Shown here piece by piece: positions 44,280 to 56,140 of a stretch of DNA of 64,000 nucleotides. The stretch comes from Undaria pinnatifida. Its lineage: Eukaryota; Sar; Phaeophyceae; Laminariales; Alariaceae. The notes beneath the pieces are model-generated. The model did not search any database, had not been told where the DNA came from, and saw only the letters and a list, made by a program, of their open reading frames with translations. Every line of letters begins with the position of its first letter. Position 1 is the first letter of the stretch. The position numbers and the translations under genes were made by a program. The stretch spans positions 6,474,578 through 6,538,577 of the forward strand of contig JABAKD010000024.1 in the NCBI GenBank assembly GCA_012845835.1, read 5' to 3'.

Positions 44280-45565
44280 TTATAAAAAATGAAAATACAC
44301 TCGAGCTGTGACATCGAATATTGTGTCAAAACTTATCTTTGCAAGCTGTGTGTGACACTCCGATCGCGCGTATCACGGGTTGTGTGGCCTCATTAAGGAT
44401 TTAGGTCGGCGACTCCCCTTGCAACTACAGTGTAGCTTTTACCAGGGTCAGCAGGGTGGTGTTAGTCAGTCTGTGCGCGGAAACTATAAAACCCGTTTCT
44501 CAGGGGGACAAAATCTGACAGCTGTGGAAGGAAATGCATCCGTATATCAATTGAATCATGTAAATAACCGGTGAGGGGAGAGCGGAGGTTTGAAGGACGT
44601 GGGGGGCTGGTTTTGATCAAAAGGGAGCGGGGGGGAAGGGTGGGGAGGGGGGGAGGACGGGCGGGGCAGCTCAATTTGTACGTGGAAACTATAGATTCTT
44701 CAAGAGGAAACATCTGACGGTTTTTGAAAAAAAAGCACCAGTTTATCGTTGGGGGCGGGGGGGGGGGGGGGGCAGCTCGATCTGTGCGTGGAAACAATAC
44801 ATTCTTTTAAGGGGATAAAGTGACGGTTTTGGAAATAATGCACCAGTCTATCATGTATATCCTGCAAGTCGTACAACCAGTGAGTAGAGGGCGGAGTGTT
44901 CAAGGGGGTGGGGGTGGGGTGGGGTGGGGGGGTGGGAGGGTGGGGGGTGGGGGATGGGGGGGGGGGAGGGAAGGGCTTTAGGTGGTATAGATGTAGGGGT
45001 TTGCTATACGTGTGGTGCTAGGTCTAGGTCTAGGCGATCGTGCGGGTGGTGGGGAAGGAGGGGGCGTTGGAGGGGGGGGGGGGTTGGGGAGAGGGGGGAG
45101 AATGAAAACTACGTCATGGATGGTTAGAAAGACATGACGTGATATCAACTGCGTAGAGATGTTTATTACTCTGGCCGATTTCGATTGTAAGTGGGGCGTT
45201 TGAACAAACTGGGCGGAAAAAAAAAACGGAACGGGGGGGGGGGGGGAGGAGGGCGGAAATGAGTTGGAGCTACGGCATGGATGGCTAGGAAGATAATGAG
45301 ATGATACAGCTGGCTGTTAGTGTTTACTAATCTGGTAAATTTTTATTTTAGGTAGGGCGTTTGAACACGAGGGATCGGGGGAGGGGGGCCGGGGGGGCTA
45401 GCGGGACATTTCAATATGTGCGCGGAAACTATAAATCCTTGAAGGCGACAAATCTGACGATTGTAGCAAGAACACATCCCTTCACATCACCTGCCTGGTA
45501 ATGTTTTCACTATTCTCGTAGAAGGTTTGATGTTAGAGATGCAGCATGCAACCCAGTGTTTAGGT
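44280..45565 (+). mobile_element. G-rich element, extra copy in unit C
   Basis: Same head block and G-rich body as 36,220-37,607, ending at AACCCAGTGTTTAGGTGTA (B has AACCCAGTTCTTAGGTGTA). The right flank joins sequence homologous to 23,411 in unit B, so the right border is clear. It is more diverged from the B copy than the paired copy at 57,221 is, suggesting an independent insertion. Confidence 0.7.
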
Positions 45566-48205
45566 GTAACTGTGCGGATTGTTTGATGTTGAAGGAATGT
45601 GGTTGTGGGACTGTCGTGCTACTGCAGTACCTTGGTAGTAAAATCATGCCGACCTTACTTTATTGAGCTGGTGGCCGTCTTACAAGGAAGGTTGAGTGCA
45701 AAATTACCGGGTTCATGTTGGACTTTGGGATTTTGGACTTTGGGTTTAGGATTTCGAACTTAGGATTTCATCACTCGGAATTTAGATACTTGTTTTAGAA
45801 ATCAGAATCTTAGCTCTTAGATCTTAGATTTTGGGCGATTGGTTCTGGATACTGTCCATGGATCGTGACGTTTGGGTTTTGGAGTCACGTACCCGGGGGG
45901 AGAAGGCAAGACACCTGTGACCACGGATTGTGTAGAAGATCGCTGAGGGCGGCTGAGTTGAGCTGGAAAGTAAACGTAAAATATACGTGGGCTACATGGT
46001 AGCTAGGTATCGGGATGGAGGATTAGTTCTGGCCTATATAACCGTTCATTTTCTACCGAGTTAACTTCTCGCTGTACCTCGGGAAGGAGCAAAAATATGT
46101 ACGTGACGCATTCATGTACCTGTTGATCATCCGCCACCCCACTTATGTCCGTGTAATTGACAAGCCCTGCACGCTTCAGAGGGCAAGGAACAGATAAGTG
46201 TTTGAACAGATCATTCACGGAACGTAGAAGCCTCGAACCCCGGTGCTTTCTTACAGCTCACGTCTGAAGTTTCTAGATACACTGCTGTCACCACATTTGA
46301 TCGAGTGCACCACGAGTTTCATCACGCGCTGTGCGATCTATTGCAATTGTACCGCCACCGTCACTAACAATACCATCCGGTTGTATATTGATATTCAAAA
46401 CCGGATGCCGTAGGCGATACCGAGATACGGGTGGTGTTTTCCCGTGCACCGAACAGCCTTCCGAGGCTGAAAAAACGTGTAGCTCCAAAGACTCCCTGCC
46501 TGCAGTCCTACACGTGAAAGACACATTACCGACCCTCCGTTCAACAAGCTCACAATGATTGATATCAATATAACGCAAGTAGTGGAAGTTTGATGTTCAG
46601 GTTCGTTTGGAACGTTGGTCGTATGACCACAACCTCTGTACACGCTTCACTGCCGAATCAAAGCGTTCTACGTTCAAATGTACAGCTGCTGCAAAAATAG
46701 CCATACAGCTCCGAGCATCCCTGCGCGTGATAAAAGGGGGACATCACCGCCAAAATCCACGATGAAGCAAGCATGCCCCACACTACCTAATATTTCGATG
46801 GGTATAACTCTGACCGCCACTCGAGCAGGATCCAGTGCTTTCTGTCCATATTATTTCCAAACGCAACACGAAACCGGCTAACCTGCAGTCGCGAAACGTT
46901 GACTATTCCCACACGCCAAACGTGGATGCACTGCATACTTGAATATCGAACGTGTTGTGATTATAGCGACACAAGGTAGCGACATTATTAATAACAGTCT
47001 CTCACTGAGGGACGGTTTCTTCTTCTCTGGATGGTCGCCTTTCAACCTGTAGACGCAAGGATTTAGGCCGGAAACGATAGAGATTCGGCTGTACCATATT
47101 TAGAAGCCACACGCTCACTCCACCGCCCGGCATTGAACAGAGCTTCCTTCCGCCAAGAGTACCTGGAAAAATGCTCTCAAGAATCAACACACTAAACGAC
47201 AGTTCGTCATTGCTGGCAAGCCGTGAGAGTATGGCCTGGCGTCGTATACAGACTGCGCCACAAAGAGAAAACAACACAACAGCATAGTTCGTACGGAACT
47301 GCCAATGCCGCCGTCCGTATAGAAACAAGTCATCCCTACATTCATGCTGTTAAAGGTGACGTCCCATCCGCTCGGAGAGATTCAAAACCACAGCGTTGTC
47401 GATACACCATATATATGTGGAAATATTGTTATCTTGTATGGGAGACACCAATGAACAACCTACACAGTAAACTTGCGGGACGTCGCATACAGGTGCGCCA
47501 CTTCAACCCCTCCCCCATCCCCCTCCCCCACGTGCGGAACCGTCTACAACAACAATGCCAAACGCCACTGAATGGCGAATTCGAAACCGGGCTCATTCTA
47601 TTGGGTGGTCGGTGGTCACGCCCCACACCGTCTTTCCCCCCAGGCGAACTTCCACTCCATCATCGACCACATGCAGCTTGTAGTCGTTGCTCTTCCTCTT
47701 CCGTCTCAACCGATTCCTCCACTCGTGCTTGTGCGGGCCGGATCGTGACAAAACCGTTATCCCGTCGATCGTTACCTCCTGTGCAAATGTTCGGGGGGGG
47801 GGTTATATATGCAAGACGAATAGGGTGCAAATGAGGCAGACGCTCCAATTGGAGACGTGGCGATCAACACGCTTGAAATAACGAGTTCGTCTGTCCAAGG
47901 TTTATTAATCAAACCCTACTCCCAGAAACCGCTGCAGGTCTGTAACCCCGCGCATATTGATATGAAACCCGTCAGGTTGGCTCTGTGAATGGTCACAATA
48001 TACTTACGGAGTTCGTGCTGAGCGTTTTCTTTACGTAGGTACACGCACAAAGAATGTATCAGTACGAGGACAACGTCCCGCCACTGTCGGCGCTACGACA
48101 GCCGCACGTTTGACGGCAACCACGAGAAGTCGCGCTGAGTTTGGTGGTGGCCTCGTGATAATCACTGGTACAGCGTGCGTTAAAACGATATTTGCAATAC
48201 TATCG
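45566..48205. other. Conserved non-coding backbone, unit C
   Basis: Collinear with B 23,411-26,600 except for the 530-base segment missing at about 45,890. No gene is supported. Confidence 0.5.
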
Positions 48206-49516
48206 CTACTTGCTCAAAACACCGAAACACCCGCTCTCACGACTCACCAGGCGTCCCCTGTTGTCCAGTGTGATAACCACCCTCCCCAGGTGTACCCTTG
48301 CGAGTTCCACATCCTGGTGGTCCCGCCTCCGCCAGGGAAGCCACCCCATAGAACCCCCCGTACCCCCTGCGATTACTTTGGACGGCCCATCCCGCATCTG
48401 TTGTTGCAGTTCTTTTCTGGCTTGGAGGATTCGCTTAAGCTTACCTCCGTTGGAAGCTAGCAGCAACGTCGAGTGAACCCGTCGGCAGTCGTCGCTGGGT
48501 GCAACAGCCGACGACTTTCCCAACAACCTGGCGAAAATAACGCAACCGTTGCTGGCGGGCCATATCATGGACTTGCCAGTCCGCGACCGAAGCTTCCCGT
48601 CCAGCTGCTCACCCACGTTAAGCGAGGTCTTCGGGCCCAGCCCCAGGGGGAGGCTGGCGGGGAGGGTAGGACTGAGGCTGTGGCCGGCGGGGCTGGGGCT
48701 GGAGTTGGAGCTCGGACTGGGGCTGGGCCTCGTGCTGGGACTAACGCCGGGCCTGCGTCCGTTGAGGCAGATGTAGTACGTCCGGCGCGTGGGCTCGGGG
48801 GGGGCGGTCCAGCGGTATGGGCTTGGGCTTGAGTCGCGGATGGGTTTGAAGAGTGGGTCGCTTGGCCGAGGGTGGATGCTTGGTCGCCAAAGTAGCCAAG
48901 TAATGAGGAATCGAGTGATAGAAAAGAAGGAGTTGTCGTAGGGGAGGCAAGGTTTCGTGACGCTATATGGGCCGTCTGGGAGGGGACCGGGGCTGTGGCC
49001 GCGCGGATTGAAGGCAAGCGTAAATGTGGCCTCGTTGGGGTAAGGGTTGGGGCTGAATATGCCGCGGTATGGGCTGGTGCGGGGGCTTGGATTGAGGCCG
49101 TTGAGGCCGATGACAAAGGTCCGTCGTTTGCGGCTGGGGGTGATCTGGCCGTCGGTGTTGACGTGGTTGGCGTCGGGGCTGGGGCCCGTGCTGAAACCGT
49201 GGGCGTCGGGGATGTCGGTGTGATCCTGGTGGGAGTTGGTGTTAGCGTGGTCCAATTGGCTGTCATCCTCGTCGATGTCGGTTGTGCCGGTGAACGCACA
49301 ATCGATTTCGGTGGGAGGGGGGAGCGACCGTCCTCCTGTGCTATCAGAGTAGCGAGTCAAGACGAAAAAACCTCCCAATGTTTCGTCGTCGCCACTTTCG
49401 ACAGAAGGAGGAGACGGGTACGATGAGGGAAGGGGGGAGGAAGTAGAAATGTCGTGGATGGTGGGGGAGGAAATACTGCCAGGCGCAGGGTTTAGTCTGG
49501 CGTGGTAGGCTGCCAT
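48206..49516 (-). CDS. Pro/Ser-rich hypothetical protein, most complete copy (unit C)
   Basis: From the ATG at 49,516 the frame is 436 residues. It begins MAAYHARLNPAPGS and has an acidic DIDEDDSQLD near residue 80, RRTFVIGLNGLNPSPRTSPY at 131-150, a hydrophobic FSITRFLITWLLW near 200 and SPSPYRWTAPP near 230. A second LNG motif, RRTYYICLNGRRPG, lies at 244-257, followed by a Pro/Ser run at 258-295. A basic C-terminal part has GKLKRILQARKELQQQM near 358 and LPWRRRDHQDVE near 394. An in-frame extension upstream has no ATG. In unit B the start is further upstream (MATYPTQEGS), and here that start is cut off by a small indel. No known domain recognised. It may be transposon-derived. Confidence 0.45.
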   Translation of the reverse strand: MAAYHARLNPAPGSISSPTIHDISTSSPLPSSYPSPPSVESGDDETLGGFFVLTRYSDSTGGRSLPPPTEIDCAFTGTTDIDEDDSQLDHANTNSHQDHTDIPDAHGFSTGPSPDANHVNTDGQITPSRKRRTFVIGLNGLNPSPRTSPYRGIFSPNPYPNEATFTLAFNPRGHSPGPLPDGPYSVTKPCLPYDNSFFSITRFLITWLLWRPSIHPRPSDPLFKPIRDSSPSPYRWTAPPEPTRRTYYICLNGRRPGVSPSTRPSPSPSSNSSPSPAGHSLSPTLPASLPLGLGPKTSLNVGEQLDGKLRSRTGKSMIWPASNGCVIFARLLGKSSAVAPSDDCRRVHSTLLLASNGGKLKRILQARKELQQQMRDGPSKVIAGGTGGSMGWLPWRRRDHQDVELARVHLGRVVITLDNRGRLVSRESGCFGVLSK

Positions 49517-49649
49517 CGAAGCCTTGATTGTGGGCCCTAGCTCGGCCTTCTCTCCGTGGTTCTCGTCCTGTGAGTTGGAGAAATGCACACACAAAGAAAG
49601 GTAGACAGCAAGGGCGTACGAGGGAGCCTTCCTGTGTTGGATATGTGGC

Positions 49650-50137
49650 CATATTTAATCGTGGGCGAGAAACATGGCACAGCAAGCGAAACAAGGTCAA
49701 GTTCGTTAATGTACATGTTGTTCGGGGATTAGTTCTAGGTGCAATAGTCAATTTTACAGCTCAATCGTATACTATACCTTTCTTGCTCGACTTGTGGTAC
49801 TCTAAAGTTTGCGAATTGGGCATCAAGATCCCGATTGTGTTTAGAGAATGTTTACGTATGCTGTGAATGGCTCGGTTCGGTTTACCCATTAACGATCACC
49901 ATGTATGTGCATCCCGCGGGCATATTGGGCTTGCTTAGGTTGCTGTTTTTGCTCGGGAAACTGCTCAGCTCATTTGCTGTATACATGTACCTGATGCTGG
50001 AAGAGTACGTCGTAATGGTAAATGTAAAGGTCGAAGAGGCTGCTAGTAGCTTCGGCCTTTTCATAGGCCCGCGAATCTATAGTTCAACAATAGTAAGGGG
50101 TCATGGGTAAAACTTGCACAAACGGAAAACTGAAGAC
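49650..50137. other. Backbone upstream of the minus-strand frame, unit C
   Basis: Matches 28,654-29,137. The ATG corresponding to the unit B start is at 49,652 but leads into a shifted frame here. Confidence 0.4.
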
Positions 50138-50381
50138 TGATTCTGTAATAGCCCCTCTAAAAAAACCGGCGACTTTCTTTAACGAACGTTTCATGGCTGC
50201 TTGACACGAGGAAGGATACTATGAAAACATATCTTCATATAGTTTCTCGATTGCAACGGACTATTGAACGACGACGTCGGGGTGGCAAGGGCACCGTATT
50301 TGAGGAGATACGACCGGGAGCTGGTTTTAAAATCAGCGATTTCGTTACAGAAACGTTAGGGGGGCTACCGTTGAATGACTC
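50138..50381 (+). mobile_element. CCCCCC-type short TIR element, unit C copy 1
   Basis: Positional counterpart of 29,138-29,380, with the same inverted ends and a few substitutions (left end GTAATAGCCCC). Confidence 0.65.
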
Positions 50382-51220
50382 TGAAACAGGCTGGTCTAGG
50401 AATGGAACGTGTAAAGATGTAAAAAAGCAACACCCAAACACGGCACAACATGTACAGAAATAACTGCGGACCGTACCCTGTGGTTCACGTTCCGACCGTA
50501 CCGTAGCATCACCGTTACCACTTGCACGATAACGAATATAGTTGCGACACATATTTACGTGTTTCAACACCATACAAGAACTTTGCGCACGGTTGTAAAG
50601 AGGGTTCGAACAACCGACTTCTGGTGCGTAAACGACGTAGCCCGTTTCATATAATAGGCGCTTAGTGTATAGTACGTACTGTAGTGCCACGTCTACGCAT
50701 GCAGCATGTTCATTTGATAGTTATCTCGAATGCACCATTGTGAACAAAAATGCGTGGCCCGATGGGATATTTTACCTTGCATTTATTCCCCCGAGTAGCA
50801 GTTCCTGTGTGTGTACGAACAGCAGTACACACAACATTACCATTATGTGCGGTAACAACTCGCGTTTCAGTGTTGTTGGGCGATGAGATGGAATATTTAT
50901 CAATGGCACGTACCTGGTACATTGCATGTGGTACGGTTAGCGAGAATGATACACCTGTATACGATGCCCCGATGTCGCGACGAACGTTACCGGCAACATA
51001 AGAATATCGTAAACTCGTTTTTGTTGCCGCTGATACCACGGGAGAGCGCTGATCTGCCGCTGATGAACGTTCTGGCTGAAGGGGAAGCACTAGTTTAATT
51101 GTATCCTTGGCTTGTGCCTTCCGTTGATATATCTGTGAAAAAAATCAGGTATACAATCCAGATAGAGCGTACGTGTAGCTGCTGCTTTTTCTGTCAACAG
51201 GTCAAACTCTCACCAGAGTA
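50382..51220. other. Backbone without genes, unit C
   Basis: Collinear with 29,381-30,210. Confidence 0.45.
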
Positions 51221-51781
51221 TCAACCCCTTAGAGTACCATATATTTCAACTTGTGGTACCTTTGGGGCTTTCGAGTGCTCAGCGGTTTCAGCTCTTGGCA
51301 CCGATAGAACTAGCCAGGACTCCGCCTCTTCGGCTCCTGGTATCCTTGGGACGGGCGAGGAACTAAACACTTCTCCTCCTGGTGGTCTCGGTACTTGGGC
51401 CTGGATCATCCACAATGACTGGTACTGCCGAGTCATCGGCTGGGTCCCGTGCAATGGCATTGTTACCCGTGGCGATCTTTGGATTGTAAGGATTCGCATG
51501 ACGCGGTCCACTGCTATTGCACTATTCTTCAGCCGAGTAGCAGTTTCAACAGTACCGAGAACGGAGTATAATAGTGCACAGAGCACGTAACAATAGTACA
51601 GCAGTACGTCTGCAGCCCAGGCGGGTTTTTGACGCATTGGACGGTGGTGATCATTGTGCATGCGTACGAGGAGATACCACCAGGTACAGGGTTTAACGAC
51701 GACTAACCGCACCAAAAACAGGAATAATGGTAGAATCACGACGTACCCATTTGGTATATATGTTCCGCCGCCGGTTATCAT
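51221..51781 (-). CDS. Membrane-protein-like hypothetical frame, unit C
   Basis: The frame runs 186 codons from an ATG at 51,781 (MITGGGTYIPNGYVVILP). It has two hydrophobic stretches (VVILPLFLFLVRLVVV and VLLYYCYVLCALLYSVLG), MHNDHHRP between them, and a Pro-rich tail with repeated VPR motifs (QVPRPPGGEV, LSVPRAETAEHSKAP). Unit B carries a one-base difference that ends the frame early. The opposite strand is open for 163 codons. Without homology I rate coding as uncertain. Confidence 0.3.
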   Translation of the reverse strand: MITGGGTYIPNGYVVILPLFLFLVRLVVVKPCTWWYLLVRMHNDHHRPMRQKPAWAADVLLYYCYVLCALLYSVLGTVETATRLKNSAIAVDRVMRILTIQRSPRVTMPLHGTQPMTRQYQSLWMIQAQVPRPPGGEVFSSSPVPRIPGAEEAESWLVLSVPRAETAEHSKAPKVPQVEIYGTLRG

Positions 51782-51959
51782 GAAAACATCGGACCGGAGG
51801 GGGCCTCCTGCCCCGGCTGGGCTCCCACCAACATTGGTCCCTGGCCTGGTGTGGACTGGTCTAATCTACACCCTCAACTGGAGTATATCGTATCCAAATA
51901 TAGTTGTCGGCAAGCACGCGGTGAACTACTTCCGAGTGCCAGCAACAGTGGCAACACGA

Positions 51960-53640
51960 CTAGTTATAAAGATCCATGTCACAGCTGTACGATGCAGAGT
52001 ATTGGTTTATAAGAGGTACTGCATTCCAAAAAAGAGATACCCTCGGTGTTCTCAGCATGCTCGTGACAACCCAAGCCAAAAAAAGATACAACACACCCAC
52101 GAGCCGATCGATGCTGATCATTTTCATTTTGTTTTCCTTCGAGTCATCAATTTTCTCTCCAGCTCAACCCGCAAGAGGTTTCAACGTCAGCGATCTTCTC
52201 GTCAAGCGGTGATCGTAGGTGTCTTCCCTTCTCCCCCGCGGTGTTGGGCATCCTCGTGACGAATGTATTCGGTTTATTCCAGTAGTGCGGTCATAATGAA
52301 GGTATGCTGTCAAAAAGATAATCTGTCACAAACATCCAAAAAGGTACAAGGCATCATGACACAATATTAAGGTAGGCACTGGTGACCAAGACGGTATCAC
52401 GGCATGGAGCAAGCGTATACTGGGGTCGCTGTGCAGACACTTCACATCCCAGGGATTGGACAAAGTTACGCTGTTGGAAGGGGCCACCACGATGGGATCG
52501 TCAGTCGTGAACAATTGTGACAACTTTGGCCCCAACGTTTCAACTGTGACCTCCATATTTCTTGCACCTCGTCCTCACTCTCCTCCCCTGCTGCACCTCT
52601 GCACACTACTTAGTTAGTGAAGCCTACCTGCCGGAAAGAACGCTGAAGCGAGTGCCTGTCTCAACTTCTAACCATTATTTGTCGTGCAACCAAACTATCC
52701 GACATGCAGTGGCTGCTGTCCTCACATCCTACGAGAACGTGGTGCTACCTCACGGGCAATGGCGCAATCTTCGGTTGTTGTTTCTTTCCTCTGCTCTTTG
52801 CATCAGTCACAATCAGGACAAGCCAATATCAAGAGGTGGCGTGTGAACGTGGAACTGCTTCAAGCACTACCACTACCACTGCCACTGCCGCTCAACGATG
52901 CTGGCTGTAGTCGGTCTAAACGCCGCTCACCTTTGGATCCTGGGTGGGATCTTCGCATACGATGCTCCTTAGGAAGGAAGCCGTGTCTGGAGCAGTCCAG
53001 TCTCTGGAGGCAAATTTGTGGCAGGACCTCACCACGGAAGGGACACCGCCAAACAGGCTCTGTGCGGACGCGCTGGTGCTGCCGTTGAAGACGGTCGTGG
53101 ACAAGATCGAAGCTAAGACGATATAAGTCTTCTTCATCGTGCCTAAAGAGCGATGCTGCCGCGATCAAACCGGGAAGAACCTTTGCCACAAGCCTTGTCG
53201 ACTGGGAAGGGCACAGCTGCTGTGGGCTGGGCTGGGTGGAGGCTAACGGGCTGTGGGCTGTGGGCATGCACTGGAAAGATACATCCAATCAAATTCGAGG
53301 AACATCAATTGACGTAAATGAAATTTCTTTTACATACCACATTTGTACTCCAACAAGCTTTACATTTACACCCAGAACGGTACAACGGACCAACCCACAA
53401 TTACCTAAAGAAAGGGAGGATATCAAGCATCAAACATCACAGTTCCATACCATAGCTATTGCGACAGCATCACATCAAAAGCAATGCTGTACAATACAAT
53501 ACAATACAATACAATACAATACAATACAATACAAACAACATTGTTAGACTTTTAGTTGGAGGATTTCCATGATATATCTGACCAACAGTGTCTACTGTCA
53601 AGCTCCTCTGTCCTACAACAACAGCGAGTGGTGTACGTGT
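51960..53640. other. Backbone and conserved block, unit C
   Basis: Contains the conserved block (52,630-53,270) with the 60-codon stretch at 52,944-53,126 identical in peptide to unit B. It also holds the eight-unit ACAAT repeat at 53,491-53,530. Confidence 0.45.
53491..53530 (+). repeat. (ACAAT)8 microsatellite, expanded in unit C
   Basis: Eight ACAAT units followed by ACAAAC. The unit B counterpart has three and unit A has none. Confidence 0.95.
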
Positions 53641-53654
53641 ACCTTTTTCCCGAA

Positions 53655-54140
53655 GTCCCATGGGACACTTTGCCGGAGGCAATCGGCAACCATGCGTAAG
53701 CCATGGGCAACCGATGGGCAGCCCATGGGCATCCAAAGGGCAACCCATGGGCTATCATCATCAACCAATGGGCGTCCTATGGACGGGCATCCCTAGGGCT
53801 ATCACCGCCAACCCATGTGAGGGAATGCCATGGGTAATCCATGTGCAGCCCGTGAGGAACCCGTGGGCTATCACCACCAACCCATGTGCCATTCGTTGGC
53901 ATTCCATAGGCCATTGCCACCAACAAGGGGCAGGTATCCCATCCATGGGCATTCCATGGCAACCCCATGGGCTAGGTAAAAATAACAGCGCCGAATGAAA
54001 GAAAACAACGTAGTTGCTCGTATGTGCTCGCATCTACACTGTGTTTATATATAATATTTAGCATGAGGGACCCATGGGCACCCTGTACATACCCTATACA
54101 TATTCAATGGGTCGCCCATGGATTGGCCATGAGACCTTTT
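53655..54140. repeat. CCCATGGG satellite, left half, unit C
   Basis: Counterpart of 32,655-33,148, with a main array at 53,655-53,975 and a short piece before the tRNA-box element. Confidence 0.85.
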
Positions 54141-54500
54141 GGTTTGGGTAAGCCATTGATAAACCTTTTGCAAGTGGTCCAACTACTAATACCCCACTAA
54201 TACCTAAAAAAATGGCGTCGTCGGCAAGACGATGGTTTTTTTTTGGGTCGTGGGTTCAAATCCCACCATCCACAACTATAAACTTCTCCAGACTTTCCCC
54301 ATGTCGAACTTGAAAAATGCTCTCCCCGGCATACCCAGGAAATGAAGCCGCTTGGATATTGACAGGTCCGCCCGCATATCCGGCCGACATGGTATCCCGC
54401 CGTTTCAGGGGGGGCAGCGTTATAAGGCTTAGTTTGGGTAAGCTACTGGTTAACCTTTCGCAAGTGGTCAAACGCACTAATACCCCACTAATACCTTAAC
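54141..54500 (+). mobile_element. tRNA-box element (SINE- or TRIM-like), unit C
   Basis: 360 bases homologous to 33,150-33,510, with the same terminal direct repeats, A-box-like TGGCGTCGTCGG (54,213) and T-arm GTGGGTTCAAATCCCAC (54,250-54,266). The insertion is shared with B and absent from A. Confidence 0.6.
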
Positions 54501-55365
54501 AGCTCTCCGTGGTCCGGCCATAGCTAGTACTCTCGTGCAAAGCATTCAAAATAGGAGAACAAATATGTAGGGCCCACTAGCCTTTGTGTTGCATTCGAAC
54601 CTGTGTTGGGATCTACCCTACCCCACGCGATGCTGACGGATTGCCTATGGGATGCCCATGGAATGCCCATGGAATTCCCATGGGTTGGTGGTGATGGTCC
54701 ATGGGTGGCCCACGGGTTGGCCACGCGATGCACCTGGATTGCCCCTGGGAGGTTCTCGGGGTGTCCGTGGGATACCGTTGGGGTGCCCATGGGATGTCCA
54801 AACGTTTTGCTGGTACTAGACCACGGGTTCATTGGTCACCCACGGTTGACCCATGAGTCACCCACGGCCAGCATTTGGTTTCGCCCATCGATCATCCACG
54901 GATAGTCCATGTGTCACGCCCGGGATGGCCCATGCGCCACCCATGGTTAGCCCTTGTGTATCCCATGGATCACCAACGGGTAGGGCATGGGTGACCACCG
55001 GTTAGCGCGTGAGTCACCCACGGCTAGCCCATGGGTTGCTCATGGGTCACTCATGGTCCCACAGCTATCCCATCTTGGGGCATCCGCGGATGACCTATGA
55101 GCTGTCCATGTGTGACACCCGTGGGCCACCCATGGGTTGCCCAAGGGTCGCCCACGGGTTGCCGACTACTTTGGTGTGTTAGGCCATGAGTCATCCATGG
55201 TCCGCCCATGCGTCATGCATAAGTTAGAGGTGGCGCGGCAATCCATGGTTGGGGACCTCGTTCATTTTTGGTTGTAGCGCGCGGGTCACCCATGAATCAA
55301 TCATGACTTACAGGTGGTAGCCCATGGGTCGCCTATGGGTCACCCGCTGTCTGGAGGTTAGCCCA
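54501..55365. repeat. CCCATGGG satellite, right half part 1, unit C
   Basis: Counterpart of 33,511-34,375, with the opposite orientation to the left half. Confidence 0.85.
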
Positions 55366-55611
55366 GAGCCATTCTATGGTAGCTCCCCCAACGTTTCTTT
55401 AACAAAATCGCCGGATTCAAAACCAGCTCCCTATCGTATCTCCTGAAATATGATGTCCCTCGACACCTCGACGTCATCGATTGATCGACCTTTGCACGCA
55501 AGAAAATATATGGATACTTTGTTTTCAATAGTATCCTTCCTTGTATCGAGCAACCATGAAACGTCCGTTAATGAAAATCGCTGGTTTTCGGGGAGGGCTG
55601 TCGTAGAATCA
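55366..55611 (-). mobile_element. CCCCCC-type short TIR element in the satellite, unit C
   Basis: Inverted family member, counterpart of 34,376-34,613, with the G run shortened (GGGGAGGGC). Confidence 0.65.
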
Positions 55612-56140
55612 GTCCCCATGAGTTCTGTACTCTTAGCCCATGGGTCACCCACATGGGTCACCCATGGCTGACTGATACACCATAGGTCCCCAACGGGGCA
55701 CCCGTGACTTAGTGGTCCTAGTCTACCGGTCCCCATGGGCCATTCACGGCCCCACGGTTAGCCTATAAGTCACCCATGTGCCATGGGTCACCCACGGATG
55801 TTCACTCATGGGTTTGTTGTGTTTTGCCCCATGCTTCACCCTTGTGTCACTCACGGTCCCACGGTGTGTCTGGTCAATGGTTCACCCACGGCTAGCGTAT
55901 GGGTCAGCCATGGTTAGTCTATGGGTCGCCCAGGGTTCGTCCATGGGTTACCTATGCGTCGTTCATGGATCACCCGTGGGCCACCCATGACTTCGTGATA
56001 CTACCCCATAGGCTACCCACGGGTAGCCCATGACTCGACCATGGGCTACCCACGGTACCACGGCTGGGCCTTTGGCCAATCGCGGATAGTCTGTGGGTCG
56101 CCCTTGGGTGTTCCATGGGAGTCCCATCGGTGGCCCATGG
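55612..56140. repeat. CCCATGGG satellite, right half part 2, unit C
   Basis: Counterpart of 34,620-35,140. Confidence 0.85.

Noticed and set aside
53491-53530. CRISPR-like regular repeats
   Set aside because: The ACAAT run is a microsatellite without spacers, and the larger arrays have no constant repeat with variable spacers.
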